Shown piece by piece: positions 22,093 through 32,338 of a stretch of DNA of 64,000 nt (its first letter is position 1; every line of letters starts with the position of its first letter). The notes beneath the pieces are model-generated. The model ran no database searches, was not told where the DNA came from, and saw nothing but the letters and a program-made list of their open reading frames with translations. Made by a program: the position numbers and the translations under genes. Origin of the DNA: Tethya wilhelma (taxonomy: Eukaryota > Porifera > Demospongiae > Tethyida > Tethyidae); assembly GCA_964030475.1 (NCBI GenBank), contig CAXIPT010000008.1, positions 542,072-606,071 on the forward strand, in the 5' to 3' direction.

Positions 22093-22410
22093 TGTCTCTT
22101 GTTGGAATGAAGACAGCCCACTGCCATAACTTATCTAACATTATCTATAACCAAAGGTTAATTTCCAACTTCAAAGTTCAAACATACAATATGAAAATAT
22201 TCTTCAAGGGAGTGAGGAGACCCTATATCTGTGGCATTGCAGCTTAATTAATGCAACAAAATGAGATCATCATTATAGCCAGCTAGCTAGCATCACAAAC
22301 CACAAAACAGAAACAATTAATTAAATTAATAACCTCTGACCTGCAATAATAAATGGCCAAGCTAAAAGGTCACAAAGGTTAATTATTACTACCAGACAAA
22401 TTGAGGCAAT

Positions 22411-22444
22411 CCACTTTCAAAACATGTTTGTCATGTTTGGAGCC
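22411..22444. promoter_or_regulatory. Conserved AAACATGTTT block (site 2, between B and C)
   Basis: CCACTTTCAAAACATGTTTG followed by TCATGTTTGGAGCC, in the divergent promoter region of copies B (432 bp from its start) and C (222 bp from its start). Confidence 0.55.
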
Positions 22445-22575
22445 TGTAATGACCTATGATAGTTCTTATAATTGCCAGTGTCAAAGGTTATACCAAAATA
22501 AATTGTTTCAGTTTATGGTCAGTTCTGGTTTATGGCTAAAAACATATTGCTAATTCTAACAATGTGGTTCTTGAG

Positions 22576-22583
22576 TATAAAAG
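22576..22583 (+). promoter_or_regulatory. TATA box of copy C
   Basis: TATAAAAG about 83 bp upstream of the copy C start codon. Confidence 0.55.
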
Positions 22584-22665
22584 ACCCCTTGATTACAGGT
22601 CTTGAGGTCTATTCAATAATTATTTTGTCTAAGAAATTATTGATATTATTTTCTTCCGATCAACA

Positions 22666-23645
22666 ATGAAGAACTTGTTCCTGTGGATTGATGTTACGCT
22701 GGCATGTGTGGTGTGCATAGTCCAGTTAAATCTTGTCACATCGATATCCCTCCCTGCTCATGATCAGTTCAAAGGTCAGTTATATAACAATCACATCATG
22801 CATGGATTACTCTCTGTATGTGAATAGCAATAATGATTAACTTGAACTTCACAATGTGTGCTCCTTACTAATAGATCATGAAGTCACCAATGTTACATCT
22901 GAGATAGAAGATGGCTTCGGAGAAGATTACGAGTATGATGAAGCAACTCAAATTTACTTGAAAGAGATACAGGAACAGTTGGATGAGAAGGAAAATGAGA
23001 ATCAGGATGGGAACCTCATTAGAGTAGCCAGAAGCCATTATCACCATGGTGAGAGGAAACACAATGTCATGCAACTTGTCAATGTTCTTCTCTATCCATA
23101 CAGATATCCATCAGGGTGATACAATTGGATTACAGCTTCCAGCTAGGTTGAACTGGTTCAGCTGCTGGGCCAATAGAGCCTGTCATGACGATCCTTGTCC
23201 AAAATTGTACTTTGATGAGTGGAATACGTGTCATGGAGAAGTATTTCAAATTTATCGTCTTTTTGGTCCTGGATTGATCCGAGTCGGAGACTTTGTTGGA
23301 CTCCACTACCCCTATGAGAGAGGAAACTGGGTTGGGTGTGCAGGTAGCCAGTGTTGGAAAGCAACTTGTCCTGGTCATCCAACAACAGCACATGGATTTG
23401 CTAATGATGAATCTTGGCTCAGATGCTCGGGAGAGGCATACAGGATCTATGCCCGCAATAAGGCCATTGGGGACAATGTAGCAGCGGGAGATGATGTAAC
23501 ATTCTTCCATGTGAACAGTCAGCAATGGCTCTCACACTATCGAGGAACTGCCCACAAGGACCCCTGTCCTGGAACAACCCGACCTCAGGATCCAAACTCT
23601 TATGAAACTTGTTGGGGAGAGACATTCACCATTTGGAAACGCTGA
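22666..23645 (+). CDS. Three-repeat secreted Cys-rich protein, copy C
   Basis: Exons 22666-22774, 22875-23048 and 23104-23645 give 274 residues. The first exon is a hydrophobic signal peptide (MKNLFLWIDVTLACVVCIVQ), unlike that of A, B and D. The second exon is strongly acidic (EIEDGFGEDYEYDEAT) and contains an LIRVAR possible processing site. The third holds the three repeats (CHGEVFQIYR, CSGEAYRIYA, CWGETFTIWK boxes; LGPG/FGPG-x-IRVGD-x-VG turn; CPG motifs). It belongs with copy E in a subfamily separate from A, B and D, though intron positions and phases agree across all copies. Confidence 0.88.
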
Positions 23646-23790
23646 TCTGGAGACTTAACTATATATGGTGTATAATTCAAAATAGATGTGAACAAGGACC
23701 AATTTTAACTAAATGTCATTCTGATGTTTTGTCAACATCATGTTTGTTATATAAGCATAATAATATCAAAGACTTATAAACCAAATTTTT

Positions 23791-23853
23791 TATACAGATA
23801 GGAGTTTATGGAAGCTGTACCTGTATGAACCCCCACAAGGGGTAGACCCTATT
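23791..23853 (+). pseudogene. SAP18: SAP18 exon 3 fragment (3' part)
   Basis: AGATAGGAGTTTATGGAAGC through CCCACAAGGGGTAGACCCTA to a TGA matches the last 63 bases of SAP18 (8396-8458), with a few changes. No other SAP18 sequence adjoins it. Confidence 0.8.
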
Positions 23854-24079
23854 GATTATTTGCTAGATTTCTTTCCATACAATACTTAACTCAATTTCTT
23901 GTGCTATGTGCATGTGTAGTTATTTAAAAGTTATTACCAAGTATTAATATGCTATGTTAGGAGCACATGTGAAAGATTCCTGCATTCCAGCAGTAATTAC
24001 ATAACTCAGTGAAATTTATTAATTTTGCATGCATACTAACAGTTGTTAGCTAGCTATAGTGTTCACTATCTGTCGTAAT

Positions 24080-24172
24080 TTTGGAATACTTCTCCAGCAC
24101 ATCCATCATAATGTTATTTGTTCACTGGTGGAGGTTTAACTGCCAGCAACTGAGCCAACACATGGTTGACAA
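24080..24172 (-). pseudogene. 3' fragment of a D-like secreted family gene
   Basis: GGAATACTTCTCCAGCACAT and the following TTTGTTCACTGGTGGAGGT match the last part of the copy D domain exon (30475-30560), with indels that destroy the frame. Confidence 0.75.
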
Positions 24173-24834
24173 TTTCATTTTGTTTTAATTAATGTTTTGA
24201 GTCATATTTCTGTGAATACTTTATGAATTACAATTGGGTTGAATGTCTCTTTAAAATTATTTTTTTAGCCTCTTTATGGTTATAGCAGGTCAAAAGTTAT
24301 TAACTTTTATTTATGTTTTGTGGCTCTATAGTAATGCTGGCTATAGCAAACAACTCAATAACTGTACCTTTGACCTGCTATAATTATATGCTGTAATAAT
24401 AATGGGCCAAGATAAAACACAGGTCTTAATTGGATACTAAGGTTACCTTACAATAATTATTAACTTTCATTAGGTCATAATAGGCTCCAAAATGACACAA
24501 ACATGTTTTGAAAGTGGATATTTAGTGGTATTTAGAGCCTCAGGATCAGATGCATGATTCACAGAGAATCTAAGTGTACATAATGCATACAATATTACAA
24601 TTCTACAAAAATTATTATCCTAGTTTGAGATCACCTCATCATATAATATTATTTTCTCCCAATCTGTTATTATCATGCAACAATGCACTTATTTTCCGTG
24701 TGTATATAGTGTACATGTGCATGTTTAGGCAAGTCACATTCTTCCCTGCTCTCATCAGTATAAGTGAACAACGACCAATTAAGAATGATAATTAAACATA
24801 ATATTTTACATAATGAAATATCAAGCCTCAAGAG
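24173..24834. other. Intergenic decayed family flank
   Basis: Non-coding AT-rich sequence between fragment and MITE. It holds a third AAACATGTTT block at 24483-24519 (GGCTCCAAAATGACACAAAC..GTTTTGAAAGTGG) without an adjacent intact gene, and short matches to the upstream regions of A, B and D. Confidence 0.5.
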
Positions 24835-25261
24835 TAGGCCTTTGCAAATTATGCTTAATTTATTGCCCATTATGCTATGCTCTAATGCTCACAATTTCAC
24901 CTATTATGCTCCACAATATTACCTATTATGCTCAACATTTTCCTGTTAAAATCCATAATTTGTTATGCGTTCATACAAAATACACAACATCAGCCAAGAT
25001 ATCCAGATCTTTTTTCATTGCAATTTGACACAACTGTCGTTAGGATAAGATGCAATTGTTAAGCGATATTACAAGGTGATTTATCTAGAGTAAACTATAT
25101 ATTGATTATTCAAACCTTCAATAGTTAGTACAAAAGTGTTCAAGTCTATAATTTTTGCTCAAATTATGCCAGGAATTCACCTACTATGCCAGCATAATTC
25201 TCTGATTCTAATGCCTACCTATTATGCTCAAAATTATGCTAGCATAATTTGCAAAGGCCTA
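24835..25261. mobile_element. hAT-like MITE with 8-bp TSD (copy 2)
   Basis: TIRs begin TAGGCCTTTGCAAATTATGC and are matched in inverted orientation at the right end. It is flanked by the perfect 8-bp duplication CTCAAGAG (24827-24834 and 25262-25269). It belongs to the same family as the element at 18316-18760. There is no ORF. Confidence 0.85.
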
Positions 25262-25357
25262 CTCAAGAGGATCCCAAGCATTTTGAAATCTTGCTGGAAG
25301 AAAATAAATCTAACCATAAACAGCTGGCATATTTTAACCTTTGACCTCACATTTGGA

Positions 25358-25377
25358 TAAACATGTTTTGAAAGTAC
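25358..25377. promoter_or_regulatory. Conserved AAACATGTTT block (site 4, upstream of E)
   Basis: AAACATGTTTTGAAAGT about 185 bp before the copy E start; only the core half of the block is retained. Confidence 0.45.
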
Positions 25378-25549
25378 GAGTGAACTTATAGTGATATCCC
25401 AAAAGAACTCAAGGAATTTATAATTAATCTTTTTTGTGTGACTCTGGTGTATAAAAGATGTGAACTTTCTTCACTGATTAGAGTGCATATGCACAAGAAC
25501 ATTTGGATTTAACTTAAATTACAGTAGGTTGTTTATGTTGTCAGTCAAA

Positions 25550-27502
25550 ATGACACAATTCTCTTCTTGGATTGGAATTGCACTGCTTGTGGTAGCACAA
25601 CTGGAGTTTGCCATATTACTTCCTGCTCAAAGCAATCACGGTCAGTCAACAAGTTGTATCCGAAAGTATTAATTTAATTATTACAATATCATTTTAACAC
25701 TAGTACTAAGTCATAGTATCATACGTACGGTAGTACGTATAGTAGGAATGGGCCGACTGTCCCATAGACACAATACAAAATGTTGGTCACTATAAAAATC
25801 TAGTCAAACAAAATTAAACCTTCAAAGTTGCTCAGAGGCTCTTACTGACAGANNNNNNNNNNNNNNNNNNNNNNNNNNNNNNNNNNNNNNNNNNNNNNNN
25901 NNNNNNNNNNNNNNNNNNNNNNNNNNNNNNNNNNNNNNNNNNNNNNNNNNNNNNNNNNNNNNNNNNNNNNNNNNNNNNNNNNNNNNNNNNNNNNNNNNNN
26001 NNNNNNNNNNNNNNNNNNNNNNNNNNNNNNNNNNNNNNNNNNNNNNNNNNNNNNNNNNNNNNNNNNNNNNNNNNNNNNNNNNNNNNNNNNNNNNNNNNNN
26101 NNNNNNNNNNNNNNNNNNNNNNNNNNNNNNNNNNNNNNNNNNNNNNNNNNNNNNNNNNNNNNNNNNNNNNNNNNNNNNNNNNNNNNNNNNNNNNNNNNNN
26201 NNNNNNNNNNNNNNNNNNNNATAAGTAGTGTAGGAATGGGCAGTGCGGTAAAAAGTATTGAAACAAGGCATGGTCTCAATTTCGGCACATGACTACTTCA
26301 TTTTTATGTCCAACTCTTGGCTGGTAATCCAGTTTAAGTTATATACTTGTCTTTTATAGTTTATTCCATTATTTTAGTAGCCAAGTGATTAGCTATAATA
26401 ATTTATTATATTATAATGTACTGAGACTGAATTTGAACCAATGCAGTAATCATAAGCTAGCTACGGTATTATTGTACAGATCATCACAACACAATGATGA
26501 AAATCCATAATTATAAGTGATCAAGAATAAAAATGAAGTAGTCATGTGCCGAAATTGAGACCATGCCTTGTTTCAATGCTTTTTACCGCACTGCCCATTC
26601 CTACACTACTTATTTTTTTGAAATTTTTACTATAATATTATCATCTATGTAGAAAATGGTGATGCAATCACCAATGCTTCACCCAAGTTAGAATATGAGT
26701 TTGGAGATGATTCTGAGTATGGTGAACCTAGTGACGCATTTTTGAAAGAGCTACAGGAGCAATTGGATGAAAAGGAAAAGATGAAACAAGATGATTTCCT
26801 TTATAGAGTTGCTAGAAGTAGTGACTATAATGGTGAGTTGAGGAAATCAATGTTTACAATAATTTTTATTACTATATAAATATTGTAAAAATAATTATTA
26901 TAATTTTAAAGTTTGAATGAATACCCATTGTGCTTTACATGTTCACAGCAATCAACCATGGTGATACAATTGCACTCCAGCTTCACTGCAAACAATATTG
27001 GTTCAGCTGTGCAAGAAACAGTGCCTGTCACAATGCCGATTGTCCAAAGTTATATTTTGATGAACCAGACTGGACGAGATGCAACGGAGAAGTGTTTCAA
27101 ATCTATCGGCTCCTAGGCCCTGGATCAATAAGAGTTGGAGATTATGTTGGACTCCATTACCCTCGTCAGGAAGGAAACTGGGTAGGGTGTGTACGCTCTA
27201 ATGGTGAGTGTCGAAAAGCAACTTGTCCTGGTATCCCTACTGAAGCAGATGGATTTTATCATGAAGAAGCTTGGTTCAGATGCTATGGAGAGGTATTTAA
27301 GATCTATGCCCGCAACAAAGCCATCAATGAAACTGTAACTGCAAAAGATGATGTGGCATTCTTTTACAATCAATCCCAAGAATGGCTATCTCATGCTGGT
27401 GGGACTGCTCATAGGGCATCCTGTCCTGGAACAGTCAGACCTCAGTCTGCTGGTAGATACGAGACTTGCTGGGAAGAGACATTTACCATTTGGAAGCATT
27501 GA
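25550..27502 (+). CDS. Three-repeat secreted Cys-rich protein, copy E
   Basis: Exons 25550-25640, 26653-26832 and 26949-27502 give 274 residues, the same length as copy C. Exon 1 is a signal peptide (MTQFSSWIGIALLVVAQLEF). Exon 2 is acidic and ends LYRVARSSDYN. Exon 3 has three intact repeats (CNGEVFQIYR, CYGEVFKIYA, CWEETFTIWK). The first intron is expanded to about 1 kb by a foldback element and the N gap, so the join of exon 1 to exon 2 crosses unsequenced DNA; phases agree. TATAAAAG lies at 25450-25457. Confidence 0.85.
25722..26640. mobile_element. About 1 kb foldback element, copy 2 (interrupted by gap)
   Basis: The left end (ATCATACGTACGGTAGTACG) and the right inverted-repeat arms (from 26221 and to about 26630) match the elements at 19137 and 28937. 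The middle is replaced by Ns. It is inserted in intron 1 of copy E. Confidence 0.75.
25853..26220. other. Assembly gap (run of N)
   Basis: 368 unknown bases inside a repetitive element, where assembly would be expected to fail. Confidence 1.
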
Positions 27503-27848
27503 TCTGTATTACAATGTATATACTTTAAAAAATTATATACCTCTATAATTATATGCATGCTAATTATATAATTATGACAACAAATGTATAAGTCACTCAT
27601 GAAGGTGGGTGTAAAAAGTTGCCCACTGCATGACTTCAAGCAATGTGAAAATGTTTTACAGATTCATGACCTTAATCATATGACTATCATGCGCAGTACT
27701 ATAATTATTGCCGTAGAGATTTCATTAGGTAATCCAGGTCTGAGAATGACCATGTGAAAGACTTGCAGAGTTCCCTGCTAGCTATAATGGACAAGATAAC
27801 CTACTGTCAAAAACTTTCATTAAGTCATGTGGCATCTAATTTAACATG

Positions 27849-27886
27849 GGCTCCAAAATGACACAAACATGTTTTGAAAGTGGATT
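27849..27886. promoter_or_regulatory. Conserved AAACATGTTT block (site 5)
   Basis: GGCTCCAAAATGACACAAAC..ATGTTTTGAAAGTGG, nearly the same as the block at 24483. It lies between copy E and the CRYL1 fragment, with no family gene starting nearby; it may be a leftover of a lost copy. Confidence 0.45.
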
Positions 27887-27978
27887 GTGGTTCTTGTTGA
27901 CAGCTTAATAACAATATAAATTATTTAACTAGACTAAATTGGGTCTCATCTATGTGACAATAACGTTAAAGATGCCAA

Positions 27979-28696
27979 TCAGTTCTTCTCCTGTTCTAGT
28001 TTGTGTCTTGCTAGAGCTCCCAGTCGACTCTCCCTCCACTTCCTTCTCTCAGCCAGTCCATCCAAAGGCATCTCCCTCTCCATAGCCTCCTTCACCACAT
28101 CCAGAGTGGACCCACCCAGCTCTCTGGCCGGCTGCTGGGTATTGCAGACTGTCACTATGTTAGCTCCGTATCTCTGACAGTAGTCCTCGATGCCATTGGC
28201 GTTGAGGTGCATGGTGGCAAACGGACCCATGAAGGAGTATCTGAGTCCAAGGCCATGAGACACAGCTGTGTCAATGTCTTCTGGTGATGCAATACCATCC
28301 TGGATTGTTAGAGTGGATAGGGAAATTTTTGGCATTAAAACTTTTTTTTTGCCACGCTAGTTTTTGACACACAAATAATTTAAACAGTATTGTTGGCCAT
28401 TTCAACTATAATTTAGTAAAGATTACATGTTTAAATTTTTGCCACAAACACTACTTGTCAACTCAAAAAAGTAGAAACAAAGCATTCTCTCTACTAGCCT
28501 ACCTCTACTAGTCTCCATGCTTCCATGATGAGTGCATACTGCAGTCTGTTCACAATGAATCCATTCACTTCTTTCTTGGCTTGAACAGGAGCTTGTCCAA
28601 GTTCTTTGAGCATCTCTGTGGCCTTGCTGATGATAGCTGGGTCTGTCCAAGGAGCTGGGATGACCTCAACAAGAGGAATGTAGTGAGGAGGGTTGA

Positions 28697-28697
<1 letters not shown>
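27979..28697 (-). pseudogene. CRYL1: CRYL1 partial duplicate (last two exons)
   Basis: Exons 28697-28503 and 28299-27979 are near-identical to exons 5 and 6 of the complete CRYL1 gene (33046-32852 and 32659-32339), frame intact. The flanking intron with its TG microsatellite is also shared. Exons 1-4, with the NAD-binding Rossmann motif, are absent: the similarity stops at about 28933, exactly where a foldback element begins. A functional dehydrogenase cannot be made from this copy. Confidence 0.88.

Positions 28698-28700
<3 letters not shown>

Positions 28701-28733
<33 letters not shown>
28701..28733. repeat. TG microsatellite
   Basis: A (TG)n run at the acceptor of CRYL1 exon 5 in the partial copy; the counterpart in the complete gene is at 33047-33086. 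Confidence 0.9.
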
Positions 28734-28734
<1 letters not shown>

Positions 28735-28736
28735 CC

Positions 28737-28882
28737 ATGGGAGCTGTCAAAGAAAAAGGAAGCCACAAAGAACCCACATGCAACCACAACAAGCAATTCC
28801 TTCACGCTTTGTGTATTCCATGCGAGCTGTCAAAGGAAAAGGAAGCCACAAAGAACCCCACATGCAACCACAACAAGCAATT
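28737..28882. repeat. Direct duplication in the CRYL1 fragment intron
   Basis: A unit of about 62 bp (GAGCTGTCAAAGAAAAAGGA..ACCACAACAAGCAATTC) occurs at 28740-28799 and again at 28823-28884. The complete CRYL1 gene has only one unit, at 33091-33150. Confidence 0.85.
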
Positions 28883-28936
28883 CATACCCACCATGAATGT
28901 ATTTATGTTGATTGGTTGATTGGGGTAAATCTCATC

Positions 28937-29944
28937 ATACGTACGGTAGTACGTATAGTAGGAATGGGCCGAATGTCCCATAGACACAATACAAAATGTT
29001 TATGATCATAAAAATCTAACAAAACAAAATTGAGTCTTCAAACTTGCTCACAGTCTCTCACTGACAGATTACCAATTGTATGCAAGGCCTAAAACTCACA
29101 GAACCTTTCTTTAGCACTCGTAAAGAGAGCTAGTGGGAAGCCACAATAGTGCCATTTTTGTTCATCTAACTTACGTACTTCCTAACTGACTTAACTTACT
29201 TGAAAAGCATTTCCAGAGAACCAGAAAGTGTTGAGCCAACTTTGACAGCACAAAGTAACTCCTTTTCATAGGTACTACATTCCTTGATACTCGTTTTCAT
29301 CACAAATAAGCCTAAACAAAAACTAGAAAGCTTTGAAACTTAGAGTATAAATTCATGTACTTCAATGTAGCCATCTTCTTGTAGGTAGAGTTCAAAGGTC
29401 ATCCACGTGGCATTAAACGCGCATGCGCATAAGCTGCTCTAGCAGCCAATTTAGCTGTTTTCTCAGATAACTTAAGTTTTTTATGGGGACTAACCAGTCT
29501 CTGATAGTCTCTTCACTGTAGTGTTGAAAAAAGTGACTGAACAAGTAATAAAAATTTCAAAAAATAAGCAGTGTAGGAATGGGCAGTGCATTAAAAAGTA
29601 TTGGAACAAGGAATGGTCCCAATTTCGGCACATGACTACTTCATTTTTGTGCCCAAGTCTTGGCTGGTATTGATCTAATCCTGCATGCTATACTTTATTC
29701 CACTTTTTAGCCAAGTGATAAGATTGGCAGGAATTTGAACCATGTGATAAAAATTAATGTGATACTGATAAGCTATTCAAGTACAGATGATTCTTTGAAC
29801 CATTTACGATAAAAATAGCTATGCATGAGGGATAAAAATGAAAATGAAGTAGTCATGTGCCGAAATTGGGACCATTCCTTGTTCCAATACTTTTTAATGC
29901 ACTGCCCATTCCTACACTGCTTATTTTTTTGAAATTTTTATTAC
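28937..29944. mobile_element. About 1 kb foldback element, copy 3
   Basis: Complete copy with the left hairpin, GTAGGAATGGGCCGAATGTC, and the right inverted-repeat arms from about 29545 to 29944. In both arms here the terminal box reads CAGTGCATTAAAAAG rather than CAGTGCGGTAAAAAG, so the arms have changed together. It lies at the breakpoint of the CRYL1 partial duplicate. Confidence 0.75.
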
Positions 29945-29960
29945 TTGTTATAATAGGGAC

Positions 29961-30038
29961 GGCTTGTTGGAGTTACATGTTTAATGGTTGCCATGTGTAT
30001 AGTCATGTCTCTCGGCTAATGAGATAATGGAGTCCCTT
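29961..30038 (+). repeat. Copy of a MYO6 intron 2 segment
   Basis: The text ACATGTTTAATGGTTGCCAT..GCTAATGAGATAATGGAGTC matches 35990-36066, the sequence before MYO6 exon 3. The coding exon is not included. Confidence 0.8.
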
Positions 30039-30059
30039 TTGTGTAACTGTTTTGCTTCA

Positions 30060-30180
30060 GATAACAGTGCCATCTTTCTAATCTTATACCTCTTAGGATG
30101 GACTGCACTCTGCGTGAGCTCATGTCTCTCATCCGGGACGTCAATCCTGATACCATGCAGACAGAAAGGAACCCTTTGAT
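30060..30180 (+). pseudogene. SAP18: SAP18 exon 3 fragment (5' part)
   Basis: This covers the intron 2 acceptor region and the beginning of exon 3 of SAP18 (8159-8265): TACCTCTTAGGATGGACTGC and CTCATGTCTCTCATCCGGGA. A small insertion follows the GATACC stretch and the similarity ends within AGGAACCC. Confidence 0.85.
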
Positions 30181-30455
30181 TAAGTTAGTGATTTAATTCA
30201 TTTCTCCTTGTATATACAGTGCTGAAAACACATTTTTGACTATAAGTATAGGTGTGTCTCCAATTGCAAAAGGTTTAATAAGCAAGGATAAGTATATAAC
30301 ACATGAAGAAATTAATGATACTTACATATTACATGAAATTAATTAAAGACTTCATCACTTTTGCATGTATAATGTAAATGGCTATTTAGCTAGTACAGCT
30401 ATAATATATAATTGTATTTAACAGCAGTCTTTAGCACTATCTTGTAGGATTAATT

Positions 30456-31425
30456 TTACCAGCTTTTATAAATCTGGAATACTTCTCCAGCACATACATC
30501 ATATTTGTTCACTGGTGGAGGTCTAACTGAGCCAACACAAGGTTGACGATCTATCCTTCCATTCCAGGCAGAAACCCAGTTTTGTCCATTAATATAGTAG
30601 AGAGTGATGTCATCACCCTGTTCAATGATAGCACCATTGCTCTTTCCCTTTGCATAAATCCTGTACACTTCTCCCCAGCACTGAAACCACTTGTCTGCAT
30701 TGGCAAATCCATTAGCTGTGGTTGGTTGACCAGGACAAGGTGCTTTGTCGCAATAACTACTACGTGAACATCCAAGCCAGTGACCTTCTTGGCGTGGGTA
30801 ATAGATACCAATCAAATCACCAACACGAACAGTTCCAGGACCATCAGCTCGATAGATTCTAAAAATTTCTCCCCAGCACCTATTCGTGGCATCGATTCGG
30901 TCCATATAGAGGCCAGGACATCCTTTTGAATCACACTGGTCATCTGAGCATGAGACCCAATTATATCTCCGACAGGTCTGGATTCCAATAGTATCACTAT
31001 GGTAGATTGGAACTGTAGAGGGTGATTGTACAAACAGAAGTTACTATAGGAATACTATATATTAGTAGTAATTATTGATTACCTCCTGTTGCATGTCGTT
31101 TAGTGATTCTGGAGTCACTGAGTGCTTCTTTTTCTTTTTCTTCAAAATACTCCCTTACTTCTTTGAGAAAGAATTCAGTGGGCTCTTCTTGTAGATCTTC
31201 AATCGCTGGGTTTGGATATTCGTAGGTAGTGTTTCCATCTTCAATTTCAATTGCTGGAAGATACGTATTACAGCATTAATTTTTACAATAATTATTACAA
31301 GGTGTTGTTGACAGCAAAGGTTTTACTTAACTATTGCATTATGACTTACTAAGTTTTTCACTTGGTGCACACCATATCATTTGAATGGCCACCATGAGTC
31401 CAACCACTTTTAGTAGAGTCGACAT
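30456..31425 (-). CDS. Three-repeat secreted Cys-rich protein, copy D
   Basis: Exons 31425-31350, 31253-31083 and 31012-30456 give 267 residues. It has a signal peptide MSTLLKVVGLMVAIQMIWCA, an acidic propeptide with EFFLKEVREYFEEKEKE and a basic ITKRH processing site, and a domain with three intact repeats (CWGEIFRIYR, CWGEVYRIYA, CAGEVFQIYK boxes). It is closest to B and A. TATA lies near 31532, and the conserved AAACATGTTT block at 31818-31852, 393 bp upstream. The protein is probably secreted; its role is unknown. Confidence 0.87.
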
Positions 31426-31817
31426 TTTTGGGTTAATACTAGTGTTCCTGTTGATCTCAGAGTCGTTTCTGATAAAAGATGACTTGGTGAGCCACAAGGG
31501 TTGGATGTCACTTCAAAATTTTTAGCCTCTTTATATAGCTATTGCTAGTTGTGAAACTAGAATGAAGGGCTGCCATAACTTAGCAAAATTAAGGTTTCAT
31601 AATCGTCTAGTAGTCTACAACTCAAGGTTTCCAACTTCAAAGTTCAAACATGCAATATGAACCGATTCTTCAAGGGAGTGAGGAGACCCTATATCTGTGG
31701 CAAAATGAGATCATGATTATAGCCAGCTAGCTAGCATCACGAACCACAAAACAGAAATAACCTCTCACCTGCAATAATTAATGGCCACAATAAGAGGTTA
31801 CATAGGTTAATTATTAC

Positions 31818-31852
31818 CACCACTTTCAAAACATGTTTGTCACTTTGGAGCC
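31818..31852. promoter_or_regulatory. Conserved AAACATGTTT block (site 6, upstream of D)
   Basis: CCACTTTCAAAACATGTTTG followed by TCACTTTGGAGCC, same form as at 22411. Confidence 0.55.
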
Positions 31853-31974
31853 AGCTATGACCTATAATGAAAGTTCTTGCCAGTGTCAAAGGTTATACTC
31901 AAATAACTTGTTTCAGTTTATGGCTAACAATATAACAATGTAGTTCTTGATTTTAGTGCCTGATGATCTAGAAT

Positions 31975-32090
31975 ATACATGGTGTATTGCCCACAAGGAC
32001 CCCTGTCCTGGAACAATCCGACCTCAGGATCCAAACTCTTATGAAGCTTGTTGAGGAGAGACATTCACCATTTGGAAACACTGAGATTTA
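31975..32090 (+). pseudogene. 3' fragment of a C-like secreted family gene
   Basis: GCCCACAAGGACCCCTGTCC..ATTCACCATTTGGAAAC matches 23550-23642 of copy C and continues into its 3' flank. The conserved CWGE box is broken (TGT TGA GGA), and no upstream part of the gene is present. Confidence 0.85.
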
Positions 32091-32338
32091 ACTACATATA
32101 TGCATGGTGTTTAATTTGAAGTAGATGTGAACAAGCTAGGACCAATTATAATTAAAATGTTACTCTGATGACTTGCCAACATGTTATTAGTACAATTACA
32201 TCATTAAATTTCATAAACTATTAAACACAAATGCATGCATGAGTTATAATCGATTTGAAAACATCACTAAAAATAACCACAACATAATTATACCTAGATC
32301 GAATTGGGTGTCATCTATGCATAAGTTAAAAATGCCAA

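Noticed and set aside
24080..24172. A sixth intact family gene between C and E
   Set aside because: Only a 3' fragment with indels is present and no signal-peptide or propeptide exon adjoins it.
25822..26288. Minus-strand ORFs of about 145 codons over 25.8-26.3 kb
   Set aside because: They are artefacts of translating the N run.
28581..29005. Cys/Val-repeat ORFs over TG/AC runs (also near 33000, 38773, 56600 and 57370)
   Set aside because: These are translations of dinucleotide microsatellites.
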